Of a stretch of DNA of 64,000 nt, positions 9,849 through 20,950 are shown in pieces. The notes under the pieces were generated by a model that was given only the letters and a program-made list of their open reading frames with translations, had not been told where the DNA came from and made no database searches. The stretch lies in assembly GCF_008831285.2 (NCBI RefSeq), contig NC_045149.1, positions 3,401,500-3,465,499 on the forward strand. The letters run 5' to 3'. This DNA comes from Nymphaea colorata. Lineage: Eukaryota; Streptophyta; Magnoliopsida; Nymphaeales; Nymphaeaceae. Numbering within the stretch: position 1 is the first letter of the stretch; the number at the start of each line of letters is the position of its first letter. A program made the position numbers and the translations under genes.

Positions 9849-10845
9849 ATGGCGTCCTCTTCAACACCTGTTTTCCCTTATTCTTATATTGTCAATGTTG
9901 CAAATTTTGTTTCTCTCAAGTTGCGAGCTGAAAATTTTCTCTTATGGAAGACACAAATTTTGGCACTGGTTGAGAGCCAAGATCTTCAAGGGTTTTGTTT
10001 TTTACTGGCGAAGTTACTGCTCCACCAGAACTTATTGATAATTCTTCTTCTCAGAAAATGCCCAATCCTCAATTTATTGTTTGGAGGAAGATTGATCGCC
10101 TTATCAAGGGATGGATAACCTGCACGTTGTCCGAAAGCACTCTTGGCCTAGTTGTTGGCCTTGAGACATCCTAGGATATCTGGAGGGTTCTTATGAATAC
10201 TTTCTCTCGTAAGTCGCATGAAAGAGAATTCCACCTCACGCATTTGCTAACTTCGCTTAAGAAGAATGATGATTCTGTGGAAGCCTATATAGGAAAATTC
10301 AAACGAATATGCAACGATCTTTCAGCTATTGGAAAATCTTTTGACGAAGGGGCACAAGTTTACTAGCTGCTTCAAGGACTTGGAGAAGAATACAAAGCAT
10401 TTTTTGCATCAATGCTTCGACCACCTACTCTGCCTTATGAAGAGGTTGTTTCTCTTCTTCAAAGTTTTGATTCCCGGATAAAGAGTCTCACTCCTCCTAT
10501 CATGGCCATGACACATCAACAATCTGGACGTGGTCGCGGGCGTGGACGCGGCTATAGAGGACGTGGCCACTACCAAGGATGAGGACATTACCAAAATTGG
10601 CCACATGAAAATTCCAATCCTACTTCTAATGGTGATGACAAGAAAAACAAAAACCCCGTTGTTTGTCAAATCTGTGGTAAGAAATATCATTCTGCAATCA
10701 GTGTTTTGAACTATTTAATCATGCATACCAAATATCATTCTGCAATCAGTGTTTTGAACTATTTAATCATGCATACCAAGCCGGGGGTGCCCAACAAGAA
10801 CTCCCCGCCATTACTATTGATGATAGAAATGACTGAGAATGATTA
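9849..10845 (+). pseudogene. Copia gag (broken)
   Basis: Gag begins with MASSSTPVFPYSYIVNVANF and continues with LRAENFLLWKTQILAL, the usual opening of copia gag. A frameshift near 10000 is followed by WRKIDRLIKGWI, the FHLTHLLTSLKKNDDSVEAYI core and then YEEVVSLLQSFDSRI. An Arg/Gly-rich segment (GRGRGRGRGYRGRG, about 10520-10560) precedes the zinc knuckle CQICGKKYH at about 10663. In-frame stops lie near 10162, 10365 and 10580. A 48-bp duplication then disrupts the linker. Gag would form the virus-like particle; this copy cannot make a full protein. Confidence 0.88.
10683..10778 (+). repeat. Perfect 48-bp tandem duplication after the zinc knuckle
   Basis: 10683-10730 and 10731-10778 are identical over 48 bp (16 codons). 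The block starts AATATCATTCTGCAATCAGT. Perfect identity points to a recent replication-slippage or template-switch event, possibly within the element's last copying cycle. Confidence 0.95.
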
Positions 10846-11802
10846 GCCAATACTGGAGCATCAGCTCACATGACTGGGAATCCTGGTAAGATTTCTGAAA
10901 TCTCTGCTTATAATGGAAGTGATCATGTTGTTGTTGGGGATGTCATGCCTCTTTCTATAACTCATATCGGTAACACTAATGTTTTTACAGGCGAATCATC
11001 CATTCCTCTTTCTCATGTTCTATATGTTCCAAAACTAAAGAAAGACTTACTTTCTGTCAGTCAGTTAACTATTGCGTTACCATATGTTTTAGGATTTCCC
11101 TCCTCATGTTGCCTTATAAAGGACAGGAGAACGGGGAAAATAGTAGCACAGGGCAGCAAGTGTGACGGCAAGGTCAGGCATACAACATATTTTTCTTCTA
11201 GATTTTGGTGTGTTTCAGAAGAACAATGGCATTTCAAATTAAGACATCTTCATAATGGCATTGTGAGACTTTTGCAACAGAAAAATTTGATTAATGTTTG
11301 CTCTTCAGTTCCTAGAACTTCTATTTGTCATAGCTGTCAACTTGGCAAATCATGTAGGTTGCCATTTCTTGAACGAGAAAATAAATTTGTTGAATCTTTT
11401 GAAAAAATCCACTCGGATCTATGGGGACTAGCGCCTGTTTCTTCTCATTTTGGTTATCGTTACTATGTGATTTTTATTGATGAGCATTCTAGATTCACTT
11501 TGCTATACCCCTTGAAGTTTAAATCTGATTTTTTTGTCTGTTTTCAACATTTTCGAGAATTTGTTGAGACACAATTTAATAAAAAGATAAAAGTTTTTCA
11601 ATCAGATGAAGGAGGAGAATATACTAGTACAAAATTCAGAGATTATCTAAAGTCTCTTGGAACAAAACAACAGTTCTCTTGCCCATATACTAAACAACAA
11701 AATGGTATAGCAGAAAGAAAACATCGTAATATCACGGAACTAGGTCTACCTATGATGTTGCATGCCAATGTTCCCAAGCGTTTCTGGTTTGAAGCCTTTT
11801 AG
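10846..11802 (+). pseudogene. Copia protease remnant and integrase
   Basis: The protease motif reads ANTGASAHMT where copia elements have DTGA/DSGA: the catalytic Asp codon GAT is AAT, and the Trp two codons earlier is TGA. After HVLYVPKLKKDLLSVSQL comes a long open frame (10870-11802). It contains the zinc-binding segment (HFKLRHLHNG and CHSCQLGK) and the integrase core with all three acidic positions visible: SDLWG, QSDEGGEY and QQNGIAERKHR. The frame stops at TAG after FWFEAF. The integrase core is the best preserved part, but without protease the polyprotein could not be processed in cis. Confidence 0.9.
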
Positions 11803-12400
11803 CAGTGCTGTCTTTCTCATCAATAGGCTACCATTGTCTTCTCTTAAAATGGATTCTCTTTACTTGAAGCTTTTTGGGCAACATCCTAAGTATGATTTTC
11901 TTCATGTTTTTGGATGTCGATGTTTCCCTTGAGAGATTATGCAAAAGATAAATTGGAGCCTCGATCATTGCCATGTGTTTTTCTTGGGTATAGTGACAGT
12001 CACAAAGGATATCTCCTTATAAAGATCTTGCTAAATTATATGATGGAGATTCTCTAACTTCATATCTGATTTCTTTCAATGAGGAACAAGAGAACATGGA
12101 GCAAATGGTTCCCAAAGATGACAATCCTATTCAAACAAATGACGTTCATGAGGAAGAACGAAGTGATATTGGCACTCACTCTCAATCTCAAGAGCTTCTG
12201 ATTGACAATATGCCGATTAATAAACAGTTGGTTCACAATTTGCTGGATAGTCTCGGTTAGGATGAGTATCAGACAGCCACGACTGACACCATGGAACAAA
12301 ATCAAGTTTACAGAAATGAAGAAAGCACTATACTAGTCAATGAATAGTCGGTTCACAAACAGATTGAAAACTCGGAAGAAGGTGATCATGGTATTCTTGA
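11803..12400 (+). pseudogene. Copia integrase C-terminal tail and linker, decayed
   Basis: Frames shift several times, but recognisable pieces remain: LEPRSLPCVFLGYSDSHKGY near 11950-12020, the usual copia block after the integrase core. The acidic, Gln-rich linker towards reverse transcriptase follows. No catalytic residues are expected here. Confidence 0.7.
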
Positions 12401-12406
12401 TACAAC

Positions 12407-14040
12407 TTGGAACAAGGTGAGCATACTTTTACTACTAATCCTCCTTCCGCTATGAGTAGAACAATGGTCACTAGATCGATGGTGGGAACCTTTAAACCAA
12501 ATCCCAAGTATGCCAACTTACATATTTTGTACCAAGATATTCCTAAAGAACCTTCAAGTGTTAATGAAGCTCTTGGAAACCAGGCTGGAAAAAGGCTATG
12601 GATGAAGAAATTAGAGCCTTAGATGAAAATAAAACCTGGAGACTTATACCCTATGATCCCAAGATGAATCTAGTTGGTTCAAAATGGGTGTTTAAAACCA
12701 AACTCAAATCAGATAGGACGCTGGAGAAACTTAAAACTAGACTTGTTGCTCGGGGATTCACTCAAAAAGAAGGAATTGATTTTCATGAAACCTTCTCTCC
12801 TGTAGTTCGCCCTACTACTATTAGAATGGTCCTTTCCATTGCTACTGTTCGACGGTGGGAAATAAGGCAGCTTGATATAAAGAATGCATTTCTTCACGGT
12901 GAAGATGTATACATGAGACAACCTCCTGGGTATGAAGATAAAACAAAACCAGGCCATGTTTGTAAATTGCAGCGAGCTATTTATGGTCTGAAACAGGCGT
13001 CACGTGCGTGGTATGCTAGATTAAGCAGTTTTCTTCTTGATTATGGTTTCACCACTAGCATGGCTAATCTGTCTATATTTACTTTGCATCAAAACTCTAA
13101 TACTATTGTGCTCCTTGTATATGTTGATGACATGATCTTAACTGAAAATTGTTTCATATTTTTGCAAAATTTTGTTAATAACTTTTGCAAGGAATTTCCT
13201 ATCAAAGATCTTGGCAGATTGAGTTATTTTTTAGGAGTGAAAATGACCTGGACAGAACAAGGGATTCTCTTATGTCAAACTAAGTATGCTAAAGACATTC
13301 TTGAAAGAGTAAAGATAGAAGATTGCAAACCAAGTACCATGCCAATGAGCCTGAAAATGCCTCAGTATAAAGGTGATGAAATTAAATTTGACAATCCTAC
13401 TCTCTACAGGCAGATGGTTGGTTCCTTGCAATACTTGACTCTAATGCGACCAGACATCTCCTTTGTTGTCAATTATGTTAGTTAGTTTATGCATGGGCCA
13501 TTTCAGGTTCACTATCAAATGGTTAAAATAATTCTAAGGTACATCAAAGGATCAATACACATAGGACTACACATATTGATACAAAGCACTCTTGATTTAT
13601 ATGCTTTTTCAAATTCAGATTGGGCTGGATGTTCTCAAACTAGGAGATTCACTACAGGATTTTGTGTTTTTCTTGGAGCTAATTGTGTATCTTGGAGTGC
13701 AAAGAAGCAACATAGTGTAGCAAGATCTAGTACCGAGGCTTAATATAGAGCCATAGCATCGACAACAGCAGAACTTACATGGATGCAATTTTTAATGAAG
13801 GACATTGGAATTCAGATTATGAAAGTTCTAATCTTACACTGTGATAATAAGAGCTCTCTTTATATGATGGCAAATACAGTGTTTCATAATTGAAGAAAGC
13901 ACATTCAGATTGATTTTCATTATGTAAGAGAAAGGGCCACTCAAAAACAACTTGAGACTAAGTACATTTCAACCAACAATCAAGTCACCGATCTTTTTAC
14001 CAAAAGCTTATCAAAGCACATCTTTAATCTTCTCAAGAAC
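12407..14040 (+). pseudogene. Copia reverse transcriptase and RNase H
   Basis: 12598-13485 is an uninterrupted RT frame with SKWVFKTK, RLVARGFTQ, DFHETFSPVVR, QLDIKNAFLHG, YGLKQASRAWY and the active-site motif YVDDM at about 13118-13132. It continues to SLQYLTLMRPDISF and is cut by a TAG at about 13483. RNase H follows in frame (YAFSNSDWAG, SWSAKKQHSVARSSTEA), with stops at 13741 and near 13892. HCDNKSS and RKHIQIDFHYVRE complete it at about 13840-13930, and VTDLFTKSLS marks the C-terminus. Normal copia domain order (INT before RT) is kept. With three or more nonsense codons it is inactive, although RT itself looks intact. Confidence 0.92.
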
Positions 14041-14078
14041 AAACTCGGCCTCCAGCAGCGGCTCGGTTTGAGGGGAAA

Positions 14079-14344
14079 TGTTAATGGAATGAGTAAAGCG
14101 GATAAAGACGATGAATCAGATAGAGAGAAAAACGGCAACCAGAAATTGGAAAAACGCATGAGGCTGTTAACGGAAGATTGTATGAGAAAGGAAGAAAATT
14201 CAGAAGATATGCAAAGGCAACAATCATGGGATCAGATGGAGATTTCATCTAATCTAGGCAAGAACAATCCTGCCTATGATAATACGTAATTGTTTTGCCT
14301 ATAAAAGGGCCTCTACTCCAGCATTGTAAATCATCTTCTTATCA
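14079..14344 (+). mobile_element. 3' LTR of copia element
   Basis: Begins TGTTAATGG directly after the purine tract GAGGGGAAA. Homology with the 5' LTR ends at 14344, although AATAAAAATC just beyond looks like a polyadenylation region and the LTR may run further. No target-site duplication matches either candidate left boundary (9036 or 9118). Confidence 0.85.
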
Positions 14345-15435
14345 ATAAAAATCATCTGAGTGTCTTCCGACTGTGGACGTAGGCTCAACCAGAGCTGAAC
14401 CACGTTAATTCCTGTTCTCTTCTTTCGTTTTCTTTACCTCTAATTTATGTTCTTAAATACTTTCCTCTTTATTTACTGCATGTGATTTCTGTTGGTTTTT
14501 GTCTAAATGGTTTCTAAGTCGGATACCTATTACATAGTTATTTCGCATTTTGTTGGATGGCCAAGTTTGCCGTAGTTACTAGTTAGAAAACATAACTGTC
14601 TCATGTCGGACCAAACTTGTCCTGCATTTTGGGATTAGGATCTTGGACCATCCAGTCTAATGGAGTGATCTCTTTGGTCCTTGTCAGTAGCTGAAACAGG
14701 AACAAGTTCAGAACTGATCATGCCATATATTCTTGGGGGTGGTTTAGACTCCAAATTGTTAAATATTTGATCTTAATGCCAATAATAACCAATTTCACTA
14801 AGCATTAATGTATTTTTATTAGAGGACAAATATTAGAATTACTTAGTCTGAGATATGTAATCCAATGTTGTTAGAATCAACAAATCCAAATAGAACTGTT
14901 GGAAACATATTCTCTTCAGGGGTGACATGGGTCAGCTTTAACTATTTTTAGATATATTACTTTTCGTTTTCAACTAATTTCTAATATATTCATTTCTTTT
15001 TAAAAATAATTTAACATTTTTTATTTAGCTGGATCGATGAATCAGCCTACTGAATTAGCAGGTCTATCAGTTTGGTTCAAGAACTAATTTTTATAGTAGT
15101 GGTGTGACCTACCTCCATGCACTTGGATATGATTCACATATGTTACCAAAAAAAGTGGAGTTTAATGAAACTTTTTTTTTTAATGTGACTCTAGAAGACA
15201 ATTCCCAGTTCATGAGACTTTTTCATTCACTGGATAGGTTTTTTCTTGAAAAGAAATGGTTGGTTTCTTGAGCACCCTTTTGCAATATGGCCTGTTGATT
15301 GGTGAAGGATTAATTATAAATGCCTTCACTCTCATAACTTGTTTGCTTGTATATGATTGACCCTCACAAAGTCAATCATGGTACTTATATTTGCATGGTT
15401 AATTAAATCTCAACTGACAAGAAACAAGGCCTTGT
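14345..15435. other. AT-rich spacer, nothing recognised
   Basis: No protein, RNA or repeat family is recognisable. It may be flanking intergenic or intronic DNA, or include LTR sequence beyond 14344. Confidence 0.45.
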
Positions 15436-15589
15436 CAGTGGTGGAGCCACATGGGGCTGGTGCCCCATGAAATATGTTATTTTTACATTAGGGGCTTGAA
15501 ATATTTGATTGTTTATATATATAAGTGTCCCTAAAAAATTGAAATTTTTAATAAGTTCCAACCAGTCAAAATTTCTGGCTCCATCAGTG
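15436..15589. mobile_element. hAT-type MITE, 154 bp
   Basis: Starts CAGTGGTGGAGCCA and ends TGGCTCCATCAGTG, so the termini are imperfect inverted repeats. It is flanked by 8-bp direct repeats GGCCTTGT (15428-15435) and GGCATTGT (15590-15597), with one mismatch; 8 bp is the target-site length of hAT transposases. CAGTGG-GGAGCCA ends with an AT-rich middle are a common plant hAT-derived MITE type. Confidence 0.85.
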
Positions 15590-16254
15590 GGCATTGTCAC
15601 AATCTAGATATCAAAAAATAGAAAAAGAAAAAAACAAAGACACAAGCAAATAGTGATTTTCTGTGGCTCGGAAGAATAAATATTCTTATGTCAATGGCCA
15701 CACTAGAGCATCACTATTTCAAAAAAGAGCATTTACAGGAGATGCTTTTGTGCTTTACAGAGTATAGGTACAATACCACCCTAGAACAACATATTCGTTT
15801 GGCATGTTATTGCCTTCATTAATATAGATCATTAGTTACATCAGTTGGACATTTCAATTTGTCAGACAGATAACTCATACTCACAGTCAGACCATGAATA
15901 TATGCTCTGCACTTTCTGTGGTGCCACAGCTAGCTCTTGCCTTAAAACTCAATAGGTTTCAGGTCTTTGTATCTCCATATTTTTCTACTTCATGACCTCA
16001 GAAACTATGCCACACGGACTCTTCAAAAAGGTTCAGCACCAGCGTCGATGCGACGCCAGTGCAGTACGTGGGCTGCGGGTGTGGGTGTGGCTCCGACTCG
16101 CACCCCAACCACACCTATGTTTTTCTTTTAAAAAAAAATCTTTTTTCTCTTCTCTCTCTCTCCGTTGCTATCTTTATTACAGTGATAAAAGTAAAAAAAA
16201 AAAAGAGACAAATCAAGCTTAGAAACAACTATGTAAATTTATTATATATATTCA
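15590..16254. other. Spacer with a G/C-rich repeat block
   Basis: 15600-15990 shows nothing recognisable. 16035-16110 is a G/C-rich block (GCGACGCC, GGGTGTGGGTGTGG), and a loosely complementary block (CACCGGCACC, CCGCACCGGCACCC) lies at 16420-16470 beyond a microsatellite. The pair may be the arms of a short inverted-repeat transposon, but clear ends are not visible. Confidence 0.35.
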
Positions 16255-16269
16255 GTGTGTGTGTGTGTG

Positions 16270-16353
<84 letters not shown>

Positions 16354-16370
16354 TTTATATATATAATAAA
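16255..16370. repeat. Compound microsatellite (GT)n-(AT)n
   Basis: About nine GT units, then CATATA and roughly 35 AT units to about 16347, followed by degenerate ATATATTTATATATATA. Confidence 0.95.
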
Positions 16371-16969
16371 TTTACATACATACATAACCCTGCCACTTGC
16401 ACCCAATTTTTCTTGGGATGTGCCACACCGGCACCAACATCCTCCGCACCGGCACCCGCATCCGTGTCAAGGACCTGATGGGAAAATGCCGAACCAGTAA
16501 TTCCTATGTGTTGGACTAGTTGTAAAATGATGCCTTGATTTCACATAATTAAACATTTAGTGAACCAAAATACGATCATAAATTCAATCTTATGTACCTG
16601 ATATGTGATGGAGCTGGAAGTTTTGAACTAAGGGACACTTGTTCATTAAATTTTAGATCAAAGAATGGATCTTGGTCTAGCTACAAGTATGATATTACAA
16701 GAAAAATGAATGGATTTCTTTTGTGGAGTCCATCAGCATTGAAGCATCTTGAGGAAAAATTCATATCATGATACTTAAAGCCAGCATCTCAGGCTTTGAA
16801 AGACATTTTTCATATGCACTTCGGTCAATTATTGGGTGTTTTAATTTGCTTTAATCTTGAGAAAGAATTGGTTCTTTTAATTTATTTTCCTTCTATTTTT
16901 TCACTTATTGCATAATGGGTTGTTGAATAACCATAGTGAACTACATGAAATTTGAATGGGAATATGAAG

Positions 16970-18085
16970 TCTATTGAAACTAGTAACTGCATGCTTCCAG
17001 CGCCACAACTTGAGAGTGCTTTAAGCAGGCATACTTCCCTCAAGGTTCCCTTACTGCCTTATGCCAATCATCCAAGTACCAAAACGCCATTTCCAAGGTA
17101 CATTTATAATAATTAGCAACTATCTTATTGCTTCTCCCATATCCTGCTTGCTACTCTTATTTTTTCCTTTTCATGGATTGTTCACATTTTCTCTTTTTTT
17201 ATATATCATCTTTTTTAATTGATGTCTGTTTTGATGATGGTGAATTAGAGTGATTGTTAGATGGGCAGTACCAGGTTGGAATTTATGTGGTCAGGCCAAT
17301 AGCATATGGTGAAGAGATCATTTTTTGTATTATAATTCTATTATTGAGGTAGCTTCAATGGCATTGATTAGTATTTGTGTCAAATCCATTCTTTTTTTTT
17401 AATGAAAATATGAAGCATTGTTGTGCCTATGTTGCAATCGGGTCTATAGAGATAGCTTTTGAACTGAGAAGGAGCTTTTCAGAATGTACAAATGGTTCTC
17501 TTAATAGCTTGTACAAATGTTGTTTAAACTTCAATACGCATGCTTCAAAAGTGTTTCTTCTGAAAGACCATTTCTTTTACACCTTTCATTTCTGGTATTT
17601 GAGTTATTGAATGTTGTTACTGCAGTCACACTTCCGCTTTGCTAATTTTTTGTGCCCATCCAGACCTTTACTTTGGTTTATTTTTCCATATGTTTCTTCT
17701 ACACAAAAGGTAATGAAGGAATGCCATGGACTTTCTGATCGACATAGGTTGATTCTAGAGGCATATGAACTCAATTCTGCTACAAATGAGGATTATGATG
17801 ACCAGGGAAAAGCAAGCTTAGACACTTGCTTGCTTCTTTGTATTTCCTGGTTGGTTAATTATATATTCTGCTCACCTTGCATGACTTTCCACCTCATGTA
17901 TGTTTTATATTAATCAACTTAGCTTCTTTTCTTGCCATTCATCTTGTTTGGTGTTGGTAGGTAAGGTATATAATTTTTTAAAGAGACATACTTCCCTAGC
18001 GGATTCTTAAACATAATTAGAAGTAAAAAAAAATCTCTAATATTTGCTTGTAGGTTGAGAAGAATTATGCTGATGTTCAGGTGCA
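16970..18085 (+). other. Possible exons of an unidentified host gene
   Basis: Three short stop-free pieces have splice-like borders. 16998-17097 (SALSRHTSLKVPLLPYANH) ends CCAAG before GTACAT. 17709-17807 (KECHGLSDRHRLILEAYE, NEDYDDQ) follows a TTCTTCTACACAAAAG acceptor-like tract. 18055-18081 (VEKNYADVQ) lies between TTGTAG and GTGCAT. Their composition is more protein-like than the surroundings and the strand is consistent. I do not recognise the protein and no start codon or full frame can be assembled, so these may be chance or the remains of a gene fragment. Confidence 0.25.
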
Positions 18086-18158
18086 TGGTAGTCAACTGCA
18101 ATTTTTGTTCTATTTTTATAGCTTGACTATCTTCCTTATCATGGTTCATGGTGCATGG

Positions 18159-18327
18159 TTCAAAATTATCATTAACGTAACCCTAATCTCGAAGTTAAAA
18201 GATATTAGGGCTGGCAATAACCATAATTATAATTTTAGTCCAACTAAAATAAGACAACGGTAAAAGACACATTTCAACTTCCTAATATTGCAAAATAACT
18301 CAAATCGGCAGTCAAATATATTTAACA
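18159..18327 (-). mobile_element. 3' LTR of split copia element (truncated)
   Basis: In minus sense it begins TGTTAAATATATTTGACTG at 18327, adjacent to the purine tract of the element (CTTGAGGAGGAG in minus sense). It matches the LTR at 27054-27248 from its start to about 18159. The last 25 or so bases of the 5' copy have no counterpart here, so this LTR has lost its end. Confidence 0.88.
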
Positions 18328-20479
18328 CTCCTCCTCAAGTTGAAGCATAGATATCAACCATGTGCAGTTTGTTACATCTTCTCAAGAAATCGCTTATGGG
18401 AAGAGCCCTGGTAAAAATATCAGCTGCCTAATCTTCAGAAGAAACATGAATAGTAAAAATAACTCCTTGTACCAAGTCCTGAATATAATGACAATCTACT
18501 TCAATGTGTTTCGTCCTCTCATGAAAAAACATGGTTGTTTGCAATATACGTTGCTGCCTTGTTATCACTATACATCTTCATAGGGAGATTCATTGAAATG
18601 AATCTAGAGACACTGATCTGACCCATGACATTTCAGCTATAGTTTGGGTGATAGCCCTATATAGACTCAGCACTAGATCAGGCAACCACATTCTGTTTCT
18701 TGCTCCTCCAAGAAATAAGATTACCTTTAATAAAGACACAAAAACCTGTAGTAGACTTTTTGTCATCTGCAGACCCTGTATAATCAGCATTACTATAGGC
18801 TTCTATGACAATATAGTCTCCCTTTTTTAACCATAACCTCTTTTCCAGGGCTGTTTTTAACTATCTTACCACCATTAATGCAGCCTCCTAATGAACCTTT
18901 TAGGGTTTTTCCATAAACTGACTTATCTTATTCATAGCAAAGCTAATGTCAGGTCAAGTGACAGACAAGTATAGGAGTTTCCATATTAGGGTTTTGTATG
19001 ATCTAGAGTAAAAAATCTTTGATTCATCTTCATGAATGTGAAACTATGGCAGATTTAGCCCCTAATAAACATGTTTCTTGCAAAAGATCAAGAGTATTTT
19101 TTTTTTTTGAAACAGTACAACCCCTTTATTACTATGAGTCACTTCAATACCAATAAAATAATGGAGTTGATCAAGATCTTTTTTGACGAAGTACTTCTAT
19201 AGAAATTCCTTTGTGTGAGCTATCTCTTGGTTCCATTCCCAAGTGAGAACAATATCATCAACATACATAATCAATATCACTATTCTAGATGTGTATTGCT
19301 TGATGAACAATGAGTGATCAAGTTGGGATCTTTGAAATCAACACTTGGATACCACTTATGTTAGCTCATGGAACCATGCACGGGAATTCTGTTTAAGTCC
19401 ATAAATGGTTTTTTTTAGTTTGTATACCTTGGAACACTCTCTCTGTCGCTTAAAGCCAGGTGGTTGTTGCATATAAATAGTTTAAGAGAAATGTCCATAT
19501 AAAAATGCATTTTTCACATCAAGTTTAAATGAAGGTCAATCCTGTAGGACAACAAAAGCTATAATTAAGTGAATAGTGTCTAACCGTGCCACAAGCGAAA
19601 AAATCTCAATGAAGTCAATCCCATAAGTTTGTGTATAGCCTTTAGCGACAAAACATGCTTTGAATCGTTATACTGAACCATCTGAATGATATTTGATGGT
19701 GAATACTCATTTGGAGTCAACAACATCGCAATTCATCAATGAATCACCTAAGTCCCAAGTCTCCCTAAAAAGAAGAGCATCCATTTCCACCTGCATGGCT
19801 TGCTTCCACCATGAATCTAATAAGGTTTGGTGGTGAGAAGACATGATAATGTGGCTAGACATAGCTCGATCAAGCTGCACTAAACTTATACTCAAATAGT
19901 CAATAGAAACAAAGTTAGAAATCGGATGCATTGTGCACTGTCACTAGTCCTTGTGAATAGCAATAGGGAGATCATTTGTAGAGTAGTCATCATTTATGTC
20001 TGAGTCAATCTTATCAGTAGAACTTACCTCTTGTGAAGATTCTGGTAGGCGGTTTGGAGAGGGACCTTGATGGTGAGTGTAAACTAATGGAGGATCAAGG
20101 AAACGTTCACATGACATAGATGGAGAGTTGAGAATAAACTCAAGTGACACTAGAAGAATAGGAAAAGGAATAAAAACTAGAATATCAGATATAGTGGGAC
20201 TCAAAGAGGAAAAGTAAGGACAAGACTCAAAGAATGTAACATCCACACTGATAATCTCTTTCTTGGTTTGGGAATCAAAGCATTGATATTCCTTTTGATT
20301 GGCAAAATATACAATGAATACACATTTGATGGCTTGGGCAGTATGTTACTTTTGTTTGGGCGTAAGATGTGTGTAAAACAAGTGCATCCAAATACTTTGG
20401 AATGTATATGAAATAACAGATGATCTAGATATAATATTTGAATGGGAATATGTCCTTGGATGGCAAATGAGGGAAATCT
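18328..20479 (-). pseudogene. Copia integrase tail, RT and RNase H (distal half of split element)
   Basis: Minus strand, heavily decayed. 20470-20230 reads FPSFAIQGHIPI, KVFGCTCFTHILRPNK and SVWMLHSL/DVTFFE, the block after the copia integrase core. RT starts near 19830 (WWKQAMQVEMDAL, then WVFTIKYH) and continues with KLDVKNAFLYG, IYMQQPPGF, IYGLKQNSRAWF and the active-site motif YVDDI at about 19260. RNase H remains at about 18585-18330 (MYSDNKAA, DIFT region). The frame opens directly at the insertion junction; the other half lies beyond 24434. Confidence 0.9.
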
Positions 20480-20950
20480 GTTAGTGTCACACCCCAACCC
20501 TTTTACCCCCAAATAATTTTTTTGTTAAAACATAAAACATCGAGGTGCCATGACACAACGATTCAAAAAGAGCTATGCACATCAAAAGACGATGAGACAA
20601 ACATTTCATTATATAGTAAATTCAGTTCATACAAAATCACTTCATATTTCTCAATAACACATATGACAAAATTACCCCAAAACCACAACATTGATGTCTA
20701 ACGAAAACAAGACATCATGGAGACCAAAACATGATGTCCCGGCACTACAATAGACCCAAAATCTCTTCAATAGGATGTGAGTTGAGTCATATAATCAACC
20801 TACTGCCCCAGGTCCACCAAAACCTAAAAAAGTAAACAACAGAAGTCTTAGCCTTCGCAGTATGGCAACAAACTAAAGAAATTTCTAACCCTCTAAGGTA
20901 AAGGCTCAAATTTAGGATGTAACATGTATGAAAGACATAAACACTATCAT

